From positions 71,939 to 135,938 of the forward strand of contig NZ_JAXFNY010000016.1 of NCBI RefSeq assembly GCF_034180645.1: DNA of 64,000 nucleotides. The letters are read 5' to 3'. Positions 43,350 through 51,693 of this stretch are shown piece after piece. The notes beneath the pieces were generated by a model. The model was not told the DNA's origin, searched no databases, and saw only the letters and a program-made list of their open reading frames with translations. Position 1 is the stretch's first letter. Each line of letters begins with the position of its first letter. This DNA comes from Mobiluncus sp034180645. Lineage in GTDB: Bacteria; Actinomycetota; Actinomycetes; Actinomycetales; Actinomycetaceae. Made by a program: the position numbers and the translations under genes.

Positions 43350-44078
43350 ATGCTCTCAGAAACAGGTTCACCAGCAAAGAAGCTCCGAAAAACTCGAAGC
43401 ACTGCCGTTGAGGACAGCTCAGAAAAAATTAAGAACTACATCGCCCAAAACAATCTCTCACCTGGGGATTGTCTGCCCTCCGAATCTGATCTATGCACAA
43501 TCCTCGACGTCTCGCGTTCCTCGGTCAGAGAGGCTTTACGGCGTTTAGAAGCATTACAAATTGTGGAAGTTCGCCGCGGAATCGGCGCTTTCGTCGGTTC
43601 GCTGTCCATGTCGCCGCTGGTGGAAACCTTGGCATTCCGCACCGTTATGATGAGCCGAAATAACCTGGAAGGATTGCGCGAAATAGTGAAGGTTCGCCGT
43701 TACCTTGATTTAGGCATGGCTCAAAAGGTTTGTGACACCCTCAAAGGCATCCCTCAACCGGGTCTGGAAACTCTGGTGGAGTTGATGGAACGGCGAGCCA
43801 AAGCAGGCAAACTGTTTTCAGATGAAGATTACGCATTTCACGACGGAATCTTAGCGCTGCTCGACAATGAGGTGATGCGCCAACTAGTGGGGTCATTTTG
43901 GAAAGTCAATGTTGCCTCACTTCCCCAATTGGGTACTCCTTCTACGGAAAGCCTCATCACCACCGCGACATCTCACCGGGCTATGCTCAATGCTGCCATC
44001 AACGGTGACGTTCACGCCTACCGTCAAGCCGTCATGCAACACTATGCACCAGTTGAACAGACTCTGCACCTGACCTAA
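43350..44078 (+). CDS. GntR family regulator, FadR subfamily, of the sialic acid operon
   Basis: A 242-residue regulator. The winged helix-turn-helix has IKNYIAQNNLSPGDCLPSESDLCTILDVSRSSVREALRRLEALQIVEVRRGIGAFV-type sequence. The FCD ligand-binding domain follows, with VKVRRYLDLGMAQKV, DYAFHDGIL and SHRAMLNAAINGDVHAYRQAVMQH carrying metal-type Asp/His ligands. The frame is open 33 codons upstream, but ATG 43350 is the first methionine with downstream similarity. It is divergent from the sialic acid operon with the operators in between. The likely effector is Neu5Ac or a pathway phosphosugar. Confidence 0.9.
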   Translation: MLSETGSPAKKLRKTRSTAVEDSSEKIKNYIAQNNLSPGDCLPSESDLCTILDVSRSSVREALRRLEALQIVEVRRGIGAFVGSLSMSPLVETLAFRTVMMSRNNLEGLREIVKVRRYLDLGMAQKVCDTLKGIPQPGLETLVELMERRAKAGKLFSDEDYAFHDGILALLDNEVMRQLVGSFWKVNVASLPQLGTPSTESLITTATSHRAMLNAAINGDVHAYRQAVMQHYAPVEQTLHLT

Positions 44079-44171
44079 ACTCCCAATGCATTTCGCGAGA
44101 ATCCGGCACATCACCACTGTCTCAGCCGACTTTTACCGAACTGAGCGGCGCAGGGAGGGCATAATTGAGCC

Positions 44172-44441
44172 ATGAAAGCAATCATGACTGTAACCGGAAT
44201 CGACCACACCGGGATTATTGCGGCGGTAGCCAATGCCTGCGCCGCCCAGAACGCCAATATCACCAACGTTTCCCAGACCCTGATGGGTTCGTACTTCACG
44301 ATGATTATGCAACTGGAGCTGGACGACGCCCCAACCTCCCTGACGAACTTGCAGGAGGCCATGACTGAGGTGGAACGATCCCAGAACCTGGAAATCCGGG
44401 TGCAATCTGAAGCCATTTTCAACGTCATGCACACCCTGTAA
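44172..44441 (+). CDS. ACT domain protein (UPF0237)
   Basis: An 89-residue single ACT domain: MTVTGIDHTGIIAAVANACAAQNANITNVSQTLMG, then FTMIMQLELDD. ACT domains bind amino acids or other small ligands. The UPF0237 family is nearly always encoded just ahead of the UPF0210 gene, as here with 84 bp between them. Its effector and partner are unknown. Confidence 0.93.
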   Translation: MKAIMTVTGIDHTGIIAAVANACAAQNANITNVSQTLMGSYFTMIMQLELDDAPTSLTNLQEAMTEVERSQNLEIRVQSEAIFNVMHTL

Positions 44442-44525
44442 TCGCCCACTATCCCCATCACGAACCCCGTATCCGCCCCGGAAGATGACCGGGAACCCTT
44501 CTGAATCCCCTATTGGAGCAAAACA

Positions 44526-45890
44526 ATGAGCTTAGACACCGAGCGACAAATCATGGAAACCATCCAGATGATTTCCGAGGACAAACTGGACGTGCGCACC
44601 GTCACGATGGGCCTGTCGCTGCTGGATTGTGCCGATTCTGACGTGCAGCGCGCCTGCGCTCGTATCGAGGATCGTATCGTCAAGGCCGCCTCGCGCCTGG
44701 TGGCGACCGCTGGTGAGGTGTCGCGTGAGTTCGGGGTGCCGATTATCAACAAGCGGATTTCGGTCACACCAATTACCCTGGTGGCGGCCGCTTGCCGCAC
44801 TTCGGATCCCTTGCCTTTTGCCCAAGCTCTGGATCGTGCCGGCAAGGCCGTCGGGGTCGACTTCGTGGGCGGGTATTCCGCGTTGGTTGAGGCGGGGGCC
44901 ACACACAGCGACCTGGCCTTGATTGATTCCATTCCCGAGGCTCTGGCCAGCACGGATATCGTGTGTTCGTCGGTCAATATCGGTTCTACCCGCACCGGGA
45001 TTAATATGTCGGCCGCGCGACGCATGGGTCAGGTGGTCGTGGATACGGCACAAGCGACCGCCGCGGCTGACGGGATTGGGGCGGCAAAGCTGGTCGTGTT
45101 CGCCAATGCGGTGGGCGACAATCCGTTCATGGCCGGGGCGTTTCACGGGGTCAGCCAGCCCGATACGGTCATTTCAGTAGGGATTTCTGGGCCGGGAGTG
45201 GTGCAGCGCGCCTTGCAAACGGTCCGGGGACGCCCTTTTGAGGAATGCGCCGAAGCCATCAAGAATTCAGCATTTAAGATAACCCGAATGGGTCAGCTGG
45301 TAGGACAGACCGTGGCGCAACGTCTGTCCGTACCTTTTGGAATCGTGGATTTGTCGCTGGCTCCCACGGCTGAAGTCGGCGATTCCGTGGCGGCGATTCT
45401 GGAAGAAATGGGCGTCTCTGCAGTCGGTGCGCCGGGCACTACCGCCGCACTATTCCTGCTCAATGACGCGGTGAAAAAGGGCGGACTGATGGCGTGCTCG
45501 ATGGTGGGCGGCTTGTCGGGGTCTTTCATCCCTGTCTCGGAGGACATCAATATGATTCACGGCGTGCAGCGAGGTTCCATCACGATGGCAAAGCTCGAAG
45601 CCATGACGGCGATTTGTTCGGTGGGCCTGGACATGATTGCGATTCCCGGCGACACCACCCCCGCCACGATTACCGGTTTAATCGCTGATGAGGCCGCTAT
45701 TGGCACCGCTTCGGGCAAGACTACCGCGGTACGGGTCATACCGGTTCCGGGCAAGGGCGTGGGGGACAGCGCCAACTTTGGAGGACTGCTGGGGTGGGCG
45801 CCGGTGATGGAGGTTTCCCAATTTTCCTCCGCTGATTTCGCGGCTCGCGGCGGGAGGATTCCTGCCCCGGTGCATTCCTTTAGGAACTGA
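44526..45890 (+). CDS. UPF0210 (DUF711, PFL-like) family protein
   Basis: A 454-residue member of UPF0210. ETIQMISEDKLDVRTVTMGLSLLDC, INKRISVTPIT, VDFVGGYSALVEAG, ICSSVNIGSTRTGINM-like and VGDNPFMAGAFHG are signature stretches. The fold is distantly related to glycyl radical enzymes, but no C-terminal glycyl radical motif is seen. The partner UPF0237 ACT protein directly precedes it; GGAGCAAAACA lies before ATG 44526. The function is unknown. Confidence 0.93.
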   Translation: MSLDTERQIMETIQMISEDKLDVRTVTMGLSLLDCADSDVQRACARIEDRIVKAASRLVATAGEVSREFGVPIINKRISVTPITLVAAACRTSDPLPFAQALDRAGKAVGVDFVGGYSALVEAGATHSDLALIDSIPEALASTDIVCSSVNIGSTRTGINMSAARRMGQVVVDTAQATAAADGIGAAKLVVFANAVGDNPFMAGAFHGVSQPDTVISVGISGPGVVQRALQTVRGRPFEECAEAIKNSAFKITRMGQLVGQTVAQRLSVPFGIVDLSLAPTAEVGDSVAAILEEMGVSAVGAPGTTAALFLLNDAVKKGGLMACSMVGGLSGSFIPVSEDINMIHGVQRGSITMAKLEAMTAICSVGLDMIAIPGDTTPATITGLIADEAAIGTASGKTTAVRVIPVPGKGVGDSANFGGLLGWAPVMEVSQFSSADFAARGGRIPAPVHSFRN

Positions 45891-45950
45891 TTTCCGCCAG
45901 TTTTCAACAAATTTTGCCGCTGCGTGGGTTTATTTTCACGCACGAAATAA

Positions 45951-45966
45951 AACTGACCGGTCAGTT
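45951..45966. promoter_or_regulatory. Perfect 16-bp palindrome resembling a TetR-type operator
   Basis: AACTGACCGGTCAGTT lies in the 320-bp gap between the UPF0210 gene and purT. ACCGGT-centred palindromes of this kind are typical TetR-family operators, but no TetR gene is in the window and no gene obviously starts here. A smaller inverted repeat, TGCGTG/CACGCA, lies at 45921-45942. Confidence 0.5.
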
Positions 45967-46018
45967 CAGCTGCCCAGATGTCATGGAAGCCTTGAATCTG
46001 GCCAACGCACTTTCACCA

Positions 46019-46070
46019 CGACCCCACAATTCACGGCCTAGCGACCCCACAATTCACGGCCTAGCGACCC
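46019..46070. repeat. 23-bp tandem repeat, 2.3 copies
   Basis: Two identical 23-bp units (46019-46041 and 46042-46064, each ending in CACGGCCTAG) plus the first 6 bases of a third lie in the UPF0210-purT gap. No coding function is evident; recent slippage duplication is likely. Confidence 0.9.
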
Positions 46071-46210
46071 GAAAGTCGCGTCATATCAACGATTTCACGT
46101 AGGAGCTCAAGGCGGTGATTATGAGCGGGAGAAAGCACGAGGGAGGTCTCGCAAAAGTTCCCGAAACGCGCCGCGCTCCAGCGAAACCCAGCGGAAAAGC
46201 CGCGCTCCCC

Positions 46211-47473
46211 CTAGTGAATGGTAATCTTGCCGATGACCTCGTGGGCTTTCGCGCGCGCCTGGTCGGTGTCAGCCCCGGTCGCCAGGGCAACGGCCATGCG
46301 TCTGCCCTCGTGAGCCACCGGCTTGCCAAAGATTCTCAGCTGCGCGTCCGGGCTGACTTGCAGAGCCGCGCCCAAGCCCGTGTAGCACGGCTGGTCTGAC
46401 TCGACAGGAGACTTCAGGGGCACCGAAGCTCCGGCACTAGCATCGGGGAACATGGACGTGTCCACAGGCAGTCCCAAAATCGCCCTCGCGTGCAGGTCAA
46501 ACTCGTTTTGCGGCTGGGTAATCATGGTGACCATGCCGGTGTCGTGGGGGCGTGGGGAGAGCTCCGAGAAATACACATCCTCACCTTTGACGAACATCTC
46601 AACCCCAAAAATGCCCAGCATCGGATTTTCGGCGTCCGCATTTGCGGACTTGCCGCTCGCCGCGGCCGCCCGCGCGGTGTCAGCCGCCAGTGCATCGAGG
46701 ACTTTCTGGGCAGTGACCTGGGCTTTTTTGAGGATTTCAGGTTTCATCGCTTGGGGCTGCCAGGATTCCACATAATCCCCGGAGGACTGCCGGTGCCCGA
46801 TAGGCGCGCAAAAACTGGTGCGAACCTGCATCGGGTCAGCCGGGTCCAGGTGGCGCACGCTCAACAGGGTGATTTCGTAGTCAAAAGCGATTTCGCCCTC
46901 CACGATGACCCGCCCGGTATCGGCACGAGCCCCGGAGCAGGCCTCCCGCCAAGCGGCGGGCAGGTCCTCGGCACGCTCCACGCGAGACTGGCCGTGACCC
47001 GAGGAGGACATGGTGGGCTTCACGAAACAGGGGAACCCGACCTTTTCGGCTCCTTCCTGTAGTGCCGCCAACGAGTCGGCGAAAGCAAAAGGCGAAGTCG
47101 GAACGTTTGCTGCCGTGGCGGCCAGGGTGCGGATGCCTTGGCGGTCAAAAGTCAGTTCCACCACTCGTGAGGAAGGTACGACTCGTGTCCCCTCCCCCGC
47201 GGCCGCAACCAGCGGGCTGGAGGCAAGTTTCTCGACTTCAGGAACAATCAGGTCAGGACGCTCCGCCGCGATCACAGCCTCGAGCGCCTCGGCATCGGTC
47301 ATGTCCAACACGCGATGTGAGGTGGCAACCTGCATGGCGGGCGCCCCCGCGTATGAATCGCAAGCGACGACCTGGCATCCCAGTCGCTGCAAGGAAATCG
47401 TCAGTTCTTTGCCCAGCTCGCCCGCGCCGAGCAGCAAGATTTTTACCGGAAAAGTCAGTGGGAAATCGCTCAT
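46211..47473 (-). CDS. purT: Formate-dependent phosphoribosylglycinamide formyltransferase
   Basis: PurT makes formyl-GAR for purine synthesis from formate and ATP, bypassing folate-dependent PurN. The ATP-grasp protein of 420 residues shows KILLLGAGELGKELTISLQRLG, DLIVPEVEKLAS, PCFVKPTMSSSGHGQS, VIVEGEIAFDYEITLL, FGVEMFVKGEDVYFSELSPRPHDTGMVT and EFDLHARAILGLP. A 20-residue insert near 265-285 (RAAAASGKSANADAEN) is non-conserved. It is a single gene on the minus strand. Confidence 0.96.
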   Translation of the reverse strand: MSDFPLTFPVKILLLGAGELGKELTISLQRLGCQVVACDSYAGAPAMQVATSHRVLDMTDAEALEAVIAAERPDLIVPEVEKLASSPLVAAAGEGTRVVPSSRVVELTFDRQGIRTLAATAANVPTSPFAFADSLAALQEGAEKVGFPCFVKPTMSSSGHGQSRVERAEDLPAAWREACSGARADTGRVIVEGEIAFDYEITLLSVRHLDPADPMQVRTSFCAPIGHRQSSGDYVESWQPQAMKPEILKKAQVTAQKVLDALAADTARAAAASGKSANADAENPMLGIFGVEMFVKGEDVYFSELSPRPHDTGMVTMITQPQNEFDLHARAILGLPVDTSMFPDASAGASVPLKSPVESDQPCYTGLGAALQVSPDAQLRIFGKPVAHEGRRMAVALATGADTDQARAKAHEVIGKITIH

Positions 47474-47535
47474 GAAACTATCCTAGCTTTTCCCCGCCGC
47501 GACTTTTACCGACCTTCAGGCAGCATGGTGTGACG

Positions 47536-47802
47536 TTATTTCTTTTTCCCGGTAGCACCCATATAGATGCCGATGAGTATCATGGCGACGATAATCGACA
47601 CAATCCACTGAATCCACTGCACACCACCGTTGGCGTTGGTGTAGCCAAACTGACCAACCAGCCAGCCGCCGATACCGGCGCCGAGCGCTCCGAGGATGAT
47701 GGTCCACAGGATGCCGATAGGCTGCTCGCCGCGTTTAAAGAGTCTGGCTAGAGCGCCAATCACCGCGCCGGTCACAATCATGCCAATAAGCTGTCCCATC
47801 AA
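47536..47802 (-). CDS. GlsB/YeaQ/YmgE family small membrane protein
   Basis: An 88-residue protein with three hydrophobic segments and the family pattern IGMIVTGAVIGALARLFKRGEQPIGILWTIILGALGAGIGGWLVGQFG-type sequence, ending in a Lys-rich tail. The family (transglycosylase-associated, wrongly named) consists of stress-induced inner-membrane proteins of unknown mechanism. It is monocistronic, between purT and an NSS symporter; AAAGGATAGATTG precedes the start. Confidence 0.9.
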   Translation of the reverse strand: MMGQLIGMIVTGAVIGALARLFKRGEQPIGILWTIILGALGAGIGGWLVGQFGYTNANGGVQWIQWIVSIIVAMILIGIYMGATGKKK

Positions 47803-48052
47803 TCTATCCTTTCTTTATGGCCGTTCCAGATTCGGAATCGGCCTTTTCCAGGCTATCAAAACCTCCCGTGAGGCGCAGAACAGGGAGTTTGCCCCGTGTG
47901 ACGGCGGCGACTCCCCGTAGCACCCGCGAGCGCCCCCAGCTTTTCCCGCAAGCTAGGGAATTCCCAGTTTCACTACCCTTTCGACTACGATAAGGGGAAA
48001 ACTGTGGCATGAACCCGCCTCACCGGATTCTGAGCTAGATTAAGGAAACCTC

Positions 48053-49447
48053 GTGACAACCCCTCCCTCCTCCTCCGAGCAGCCCGTACTGACCAGCAAC
48101 GCCGCTACTGGTCCCAGACACGGCGCTCAGACTGCGCACCGTTTCGCTACCCATTGGGGTTTCGTGCTGGCCTCCGTAGGCTCCGCCGTGGGCATGGCCA
48201 ACGTTTGGGGTTTCCCCTATAAGCTCGGCAATAATGGCGGGGGCGCTTTCCTGCTTATCTATATTTTCTTTGTCCTGCTGTTCACCTATGTGGGTCTGCC
48301 AGCCGAGTTTGCCAACGGGAGACGCGCTCGTACCGGAACCTTGGGTACTTACCGGTCCGCCTGGGCCACCCGTGGGGACCGGGCAGCCAAGGTCGGAAGC
48401 GCGTTGGGCTGGTTGCCGTTGGCAGGCTCGCTGTGTATCGCGATTGGGTACGCCGTCATTGTGGCCTACGTTTGCAAAGCTCTGTTCGATTCCCTGACCG
48501 GGACACTGATGAAAACTGATACCGAAAAATGGTTTGAATCTTTTTCAGGAACGGGTTTTTCGGTGGTGCCGTTCCATATCATCGTCGTGGTAGGGACGTT
48601 GATTACCCTGTTCCTCGGGGCGAAAAGCATCGAAAAGACCAATCGCATCATGATGCCGGTTTTCTTTATCATCTTTGTGATTCTGGCGATTCGCGTGGCA
48701 CTGATGCCGGGTGTCGTTGAAGGCTACATCTTTATGCTAACTCCGCGCTGGGAGGCTCTCATCAACCCTATTGTCTGGGTGTGGGCGATGGGTCAAGCGT
48801 TCTTTTCCCTCTCGATTACCGGCAGCGGCATGATTGTCTACGGCGCTTATCTGCCCGATGACGAGGACGTGGTGAAGGTGTCGCAGCGCACAGGTTTCTT
48901 TGACACTCTCGCTGCGGTGGTAGCCGCCCTGGTCATTATCCCCGCGTGTTTCGCTTATAACACTGACGTCGGAGCCGGGCCGGGCCTGCTGTTTGTGACC
49001 CTACCCGCCATCATGCAAGATATTCCGCTGGGTCAGCTGTTCGCGGTGATTCTGTATGTAGCCATGATTTTTGCCGGGGTCAGTTCGCTGCAAAATATGT
49101 TTGAAGCCGTGGGCGAATCGTTGCTGCACCGGTTCCCGGGCCTGAACCGCGTAGTCATGTTGGTCGGCTTGTGCGTGCTGGCGCTCGGAGCGGGCTTGGG
49201 CATGGAGGCGATTAGCTCTTGGGGGCCGTGGATGGATTTGGTCTCCATCTACATCATTCCGCTCGGGGCGAGCGTGGGCGCCATCACCTGGTTCTGGGTC
49301 ATGAAAAAGGACGACTTAATGGAAGCAATCAATCGGGGAGCCGCGCGGCCTCGCGGGACTTTCTGGCTTTCGGTGGGGCGCTTCGTCTATGTGCCGCTGG
49401 CCATCATTTTGTGCGCCATCGCTCTCATCGGCAAGGTCGCGTTCTAG
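48053..49447 (+). CDS. Sodium-dependent transporter, NSS (SNF) family
   Basis: A 464-residue symporter with 11-12 helices. The first helix motif GFVLASVGSAVGMANVWGFPY is the sodium and substrate site of the neurotransmitter:sodium symporter family, and NNGGGAFLLIYIFFVLLFTYVGLPAEF follows. Bacterial members such as LeuT carry amino acids; the substrate here is unknown. The GTG start at 48053 has AAGGAAACC upstream. Confidence 0.94.
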   Translation: MTTPPSSSEQPVLTSNAATGPRHGAQTAHRFATHWGFVLASVGSAVGMANVWGFPYKLGNNGGGAFLLIYIFFVLLFTYVGLPAEFANGRRARTGTLGTYRSAWATRGDRAAKVGSALGWLPLAGSLCIAIGYAVIVAYVCKALFDSLTGTLMKTDTEKWFESFSGTGFSVVPFHIIVVVGTLITLFLGAKSIEKTNRIMMPVFFIIFVILAIRVALMPGVVEGYIFMLTPRWEALINPIVWVWAMGQAFFSLSITGSGMIVYGAYLPDDEDVVKVSQRTGFFDTLAAVVAALVIIPACFAYNTDVGAGPGLLFVTLPAIMQDIPLGQLFAVILYVAMIFAGVSSLQNMFEAVGESLLHRFPGLNRVVMLVGLCVLALGAGLGMEAISSWGPWMDLVSIYIIPLGASVGAITWFWVMKKDDLMEAINRGAARPRGTFWLSVGRFVYVPLAIILCAIALIGKVAF

Positions 49448-49532
49448 GAATTTTAGTTCTGGAATATCTCCGTTCATGGCGAACGCAGCAGCAACCCAAT
49501 CGCCACTACCGGAGCCACATTTTACCGTTTAT

Positions 49533-49579
49533 AGCCGCCATAAATTTAGTATTATAAGCGCCACAAATTTGGTATTGTA
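49533..49579. repeat. Imperfect 23/24-bp tandem repeat
   Basis: AGCCGCCATAAATTTAGTAT (49533 on) is followed by AGCGCCACAAATTTGGTATT (49557 on), two diverged copies in the A+T-rich gap between the NSS and CDF gene ends. No gene is seen in this gap. Confidence 0.6.
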
Positions 49580-49618
49580 GCGTTCATATTTTTCCTATTA
49601 AACCTGGTGGGGCGGGAT

Positions 49619-50593
49619 TTAGTGCCAGGTTTCGCGGTGCAACTGGGCGCGTGAGGCCGGTTCCAGCTGGATTGTGGTGTGAAAAATCGAGATGCCATGA
49701 TGGTTTTGCAGGCAGTTCTCTATCTCGCTCAAAATCTCGAGGCTGTGCCCGTCATGGAAACATTCGTCAGCCAGCACCACGTGAGCGCTAAGCACCGGCA
49801 GGTCCGAGGAAACCGCGGAGGCGTGCAGGTCATGCACCGCTAAAACGTGAGGCAGCTCCAACAGATGCGCCCGGACCTGGTCCAAATCCAAATCCCGAGG
49901 GGTGGATTCCAGCAAAATTGCCCCCGCCGGACGCAAAATCATGATGGCCCGAGGCACGATGAGCGCGGCGATGACCAGCGCCGCCACGGAATCAATCTGG
50001 GTCCACCCGGTCAAGCGCATCACCACCGCGCTAATGATAACCGCTACGGACCCCAGGGAATCATTCAGGACCTCCAGGAACGCGGCGCGCAGGTTCAGGT
50101 TGTTCTGCCGGGAACTCAACAGGATAGTCAGGCTAATGAGGTTGCCGACCAAGCCGATAATCCCCACCACCAGCAGCGCCTGGGCCTCGATGTTTTCGGG
50201 GTGTATCAGACGTTTGATGGCTTCGATGGATGCAAACACACCGATGGTAATCAGCAGCAGGGACTGCAACGCTGCCGAGATAACCTCGGCGCGCCGCCAC
50301 CCCCACGTGAGCCGATCCGTCGCCGGACGCTGCTGCAAACTGGCTGCTACCAGCGCAAAAGTCAGACCGACACAGTCGGTGAGCATATGCCCCAAGTCCA
50401 CCAGCAGGGTCAAACTGCCGGTCAGAGCCGCGCCCACAATTTCTGCCAGCAACACCGTGATAGTTACCGCCAGCGCTGCCCGGAGCTGTCCACGACCGGC
50501 CTTGTGCGAGTGAGTATGAGTGTGCGAATGGCCGCCCGAACCGTGCGGCTCGTGGGGGTCGCTGGACTCCTGAGCTTCCTGATGATGCTGCAT
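49619..50593 (-). CDS. Cation diffusion facilitator (zinc/cobalt exporter)
   Basis: A 324-residue CDF protein, six membrane helices plus a cytoplasmic domain. The N-terminus is His-rich (GGHSHTHTHSH), typical of Zn2+ carriers. The first transport-site motif is canonical, VDLGHMLTDCVGL (HxxxD in TM2). In TM5 the motif reads FLEVLNDSLGSVAVI, with Glu in place of the usual His. CDF proteins export Zn2+, Cd2+ or Co2+ against protons. No regulator is adjacent. Confidence 0.92.
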   Translation of the reverse strand: MQHHQEAQESSDPHEPHGSGGHSHTHTHSHKAGRGQLRAALAVTITVLLAEIVGAALTGSLTLLVDLGHMLTDCVGLTFALVAASLQQRPATDRLTWGWRRAEVISAALQSLLLITIGVFASIEAIKRLIHPENIEAQALLVVGIIGLVGNLISLTILLSSRQNNLNLRAAFLEVLNDSLGSVAVIISAVVMRLTGWTQIDSVAALVIAALIVPRAIMILRPAGAILLESTPRDLDLDQVRAHLLELPHVLAVHDLHASAVSSDLPVLSAHVVLADECFHDGHSLEILSEIENCLQNHHGISIFHTTIQLEPASRAQLHRETWH

Positions 50594-50696
50594 AAGCGTC
50601 CGTCCTGTGTTTTCTGCGTAGACAACGACTGTGCCGCTACTTAGTCTAGCCTAAGTCTCGGATTTTGCTTTTCGGTGTCTCGCGTTAAAACCTGAC

Positions 50697-50746
50697 GCCA
50701 AAGAACCGGGATTTCTTGCCGCGAGGCAGTCACCCGGCGCTTTGGC
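50697..50746 (-). terminator. Hairpin downstream of the LAxTG protein gene
   Basis: GCCAAAG (50697-50703) pairs with CTTTGGC (50740-50746), with CCGGG/CCCGG inside. On the minus strand the stem is followed by GTTTTAA. It is a probable, not strong, terminator for the small surface-protein gene. Confidence 0.4.
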
Positions 50747-50772
50747 ATCAAGCTAAAGGAAGGCGTCGATTG

Positions 50773-51120
50773 TTACTTTTCCTGACGGCGACGCGCCAAC
50801 ACCAGCAGTAATACCCCAGCAGAAGCCGTAAGTACAGCCACCAGGGACACAGTCTGGGCAGACAGACCGGTACGCGCCAAGGCCGGGGTCTCTGTACTGG
50901 CCAAGACCGGAGCCACAGGCGTTGCTGTCCGAGCACCTAACGGCGGGTTCACCGAGCCGGGGATGTTAGCGTTCGAAGCCAGAGCTGCGGGTGCAGAACT
51001 CTGGTCCATATTCAGCTCATCAGCGAGAGCGGCCGGGGCAGAGGCAATTCCTCCCCCAATTAGCAAGCCGAAGAACGCGGCGAGAGCAAACAGGCGATTT
51101 CTCAATCTGGGCATAAGCAT
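50773..51120 (-). CDS. Small sortase-anchored surface protein (LAxTG signal)
   Basis: A 115-residue secreted protein. A signal peptide covers about residues 1-33 (hydrophobic FALAAFFGLLIGGG, then cleavage near ALA-DE). The C-terminus has a sorting signal LARTG (81-85), a hydrophobic stretch and the tail RRRQEK. LAxTG is the motif of class E sortases in actinobacteria. Only about 50 residues, rich in Ala, Pro and Ser, remain after processing, too few for a known domain. No sortase gene is nearby. The function is unknown. Confidence 0.75.
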   Translation of the reverse strand: MLMPRLRNRLFALAAFFGLLIGGGIASAPAALADELNMDQSSAPAALASNANIPGSVNPPLGARTATPVAPVLASTETPALARTGLSAQTVSLVAVLTASAGVLLLVLARRRQEK

Positions 51121-51393
51121 AGTAAAGGCAGCCTTCCTTAAATTCGATGAAATCCGTTTCCCGCTACATGTCGGTTATTCCGATGTAGCTTCGGGGCAAC
51201 CCACGTCAAATTTTGGGCGTAGGCTATCCGCGCTTTCCTGGCGCTATCCTTGCGACTTCGTCAAATTCCCTGGCAGAAATGCCCCTGACTCATGCGCCTC
51301 TAAGGTTTTCCGTAACAAACCAAGCCCTAGTTTGGCGGCGCGTCAGCTTTGACCTGAACACTCAGCCAATCGGCCTTGAGAAAACCCCATTAG

Positions 51394-51417
51394 TGAAAAC
51401 ATGAAATTGGTTTTCAT
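51394..51417. promoter_or_regulatory. Zur/Fur-like palindrome in a 573-bp gap
   Basis: TGAAAAC (51394-51400) and GTTTTCA (51410-51416) are perfect arms. Within them ATGAAA and TTTCAT (51401-51406 and 51412-51417) form a 17-bp site like actinobacterial Zur boxes. It lies mid-way in the gap 51121-51693, which otherwise holds no gene I can support. Confidence 0.3.
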
Positions 51418-51693
51418 TGTTCAGACATTCAATAGTTTCCCAGTTTTAGACCAGGCGAATCTCAGCTTACGGAAACCGGGGACTCCGCGAAAGACCCCAC
51501 GCGTCCAGCCTTTTAGATTCACTCATAAGCCCATAATAATGCCGTTCACGAGGATGGTTTCGCGGTCTTTGGCGGGAATAAAGTCAGGGCCGTGACGGCT
51601 GCCCAGGTGCCGAATTTACCGAGGATTTAGCCAAATTAAGGGTTTATCCGGGCATGGTTCTTTGGTAAAGTTTTGCTGGCGGGAGGTGGCTAA

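Noticed and set aside
46019..46070. A CRISPR array
   Set aside because: The 23-bp units abut directly without spacers and number only two; no cas gene is present.
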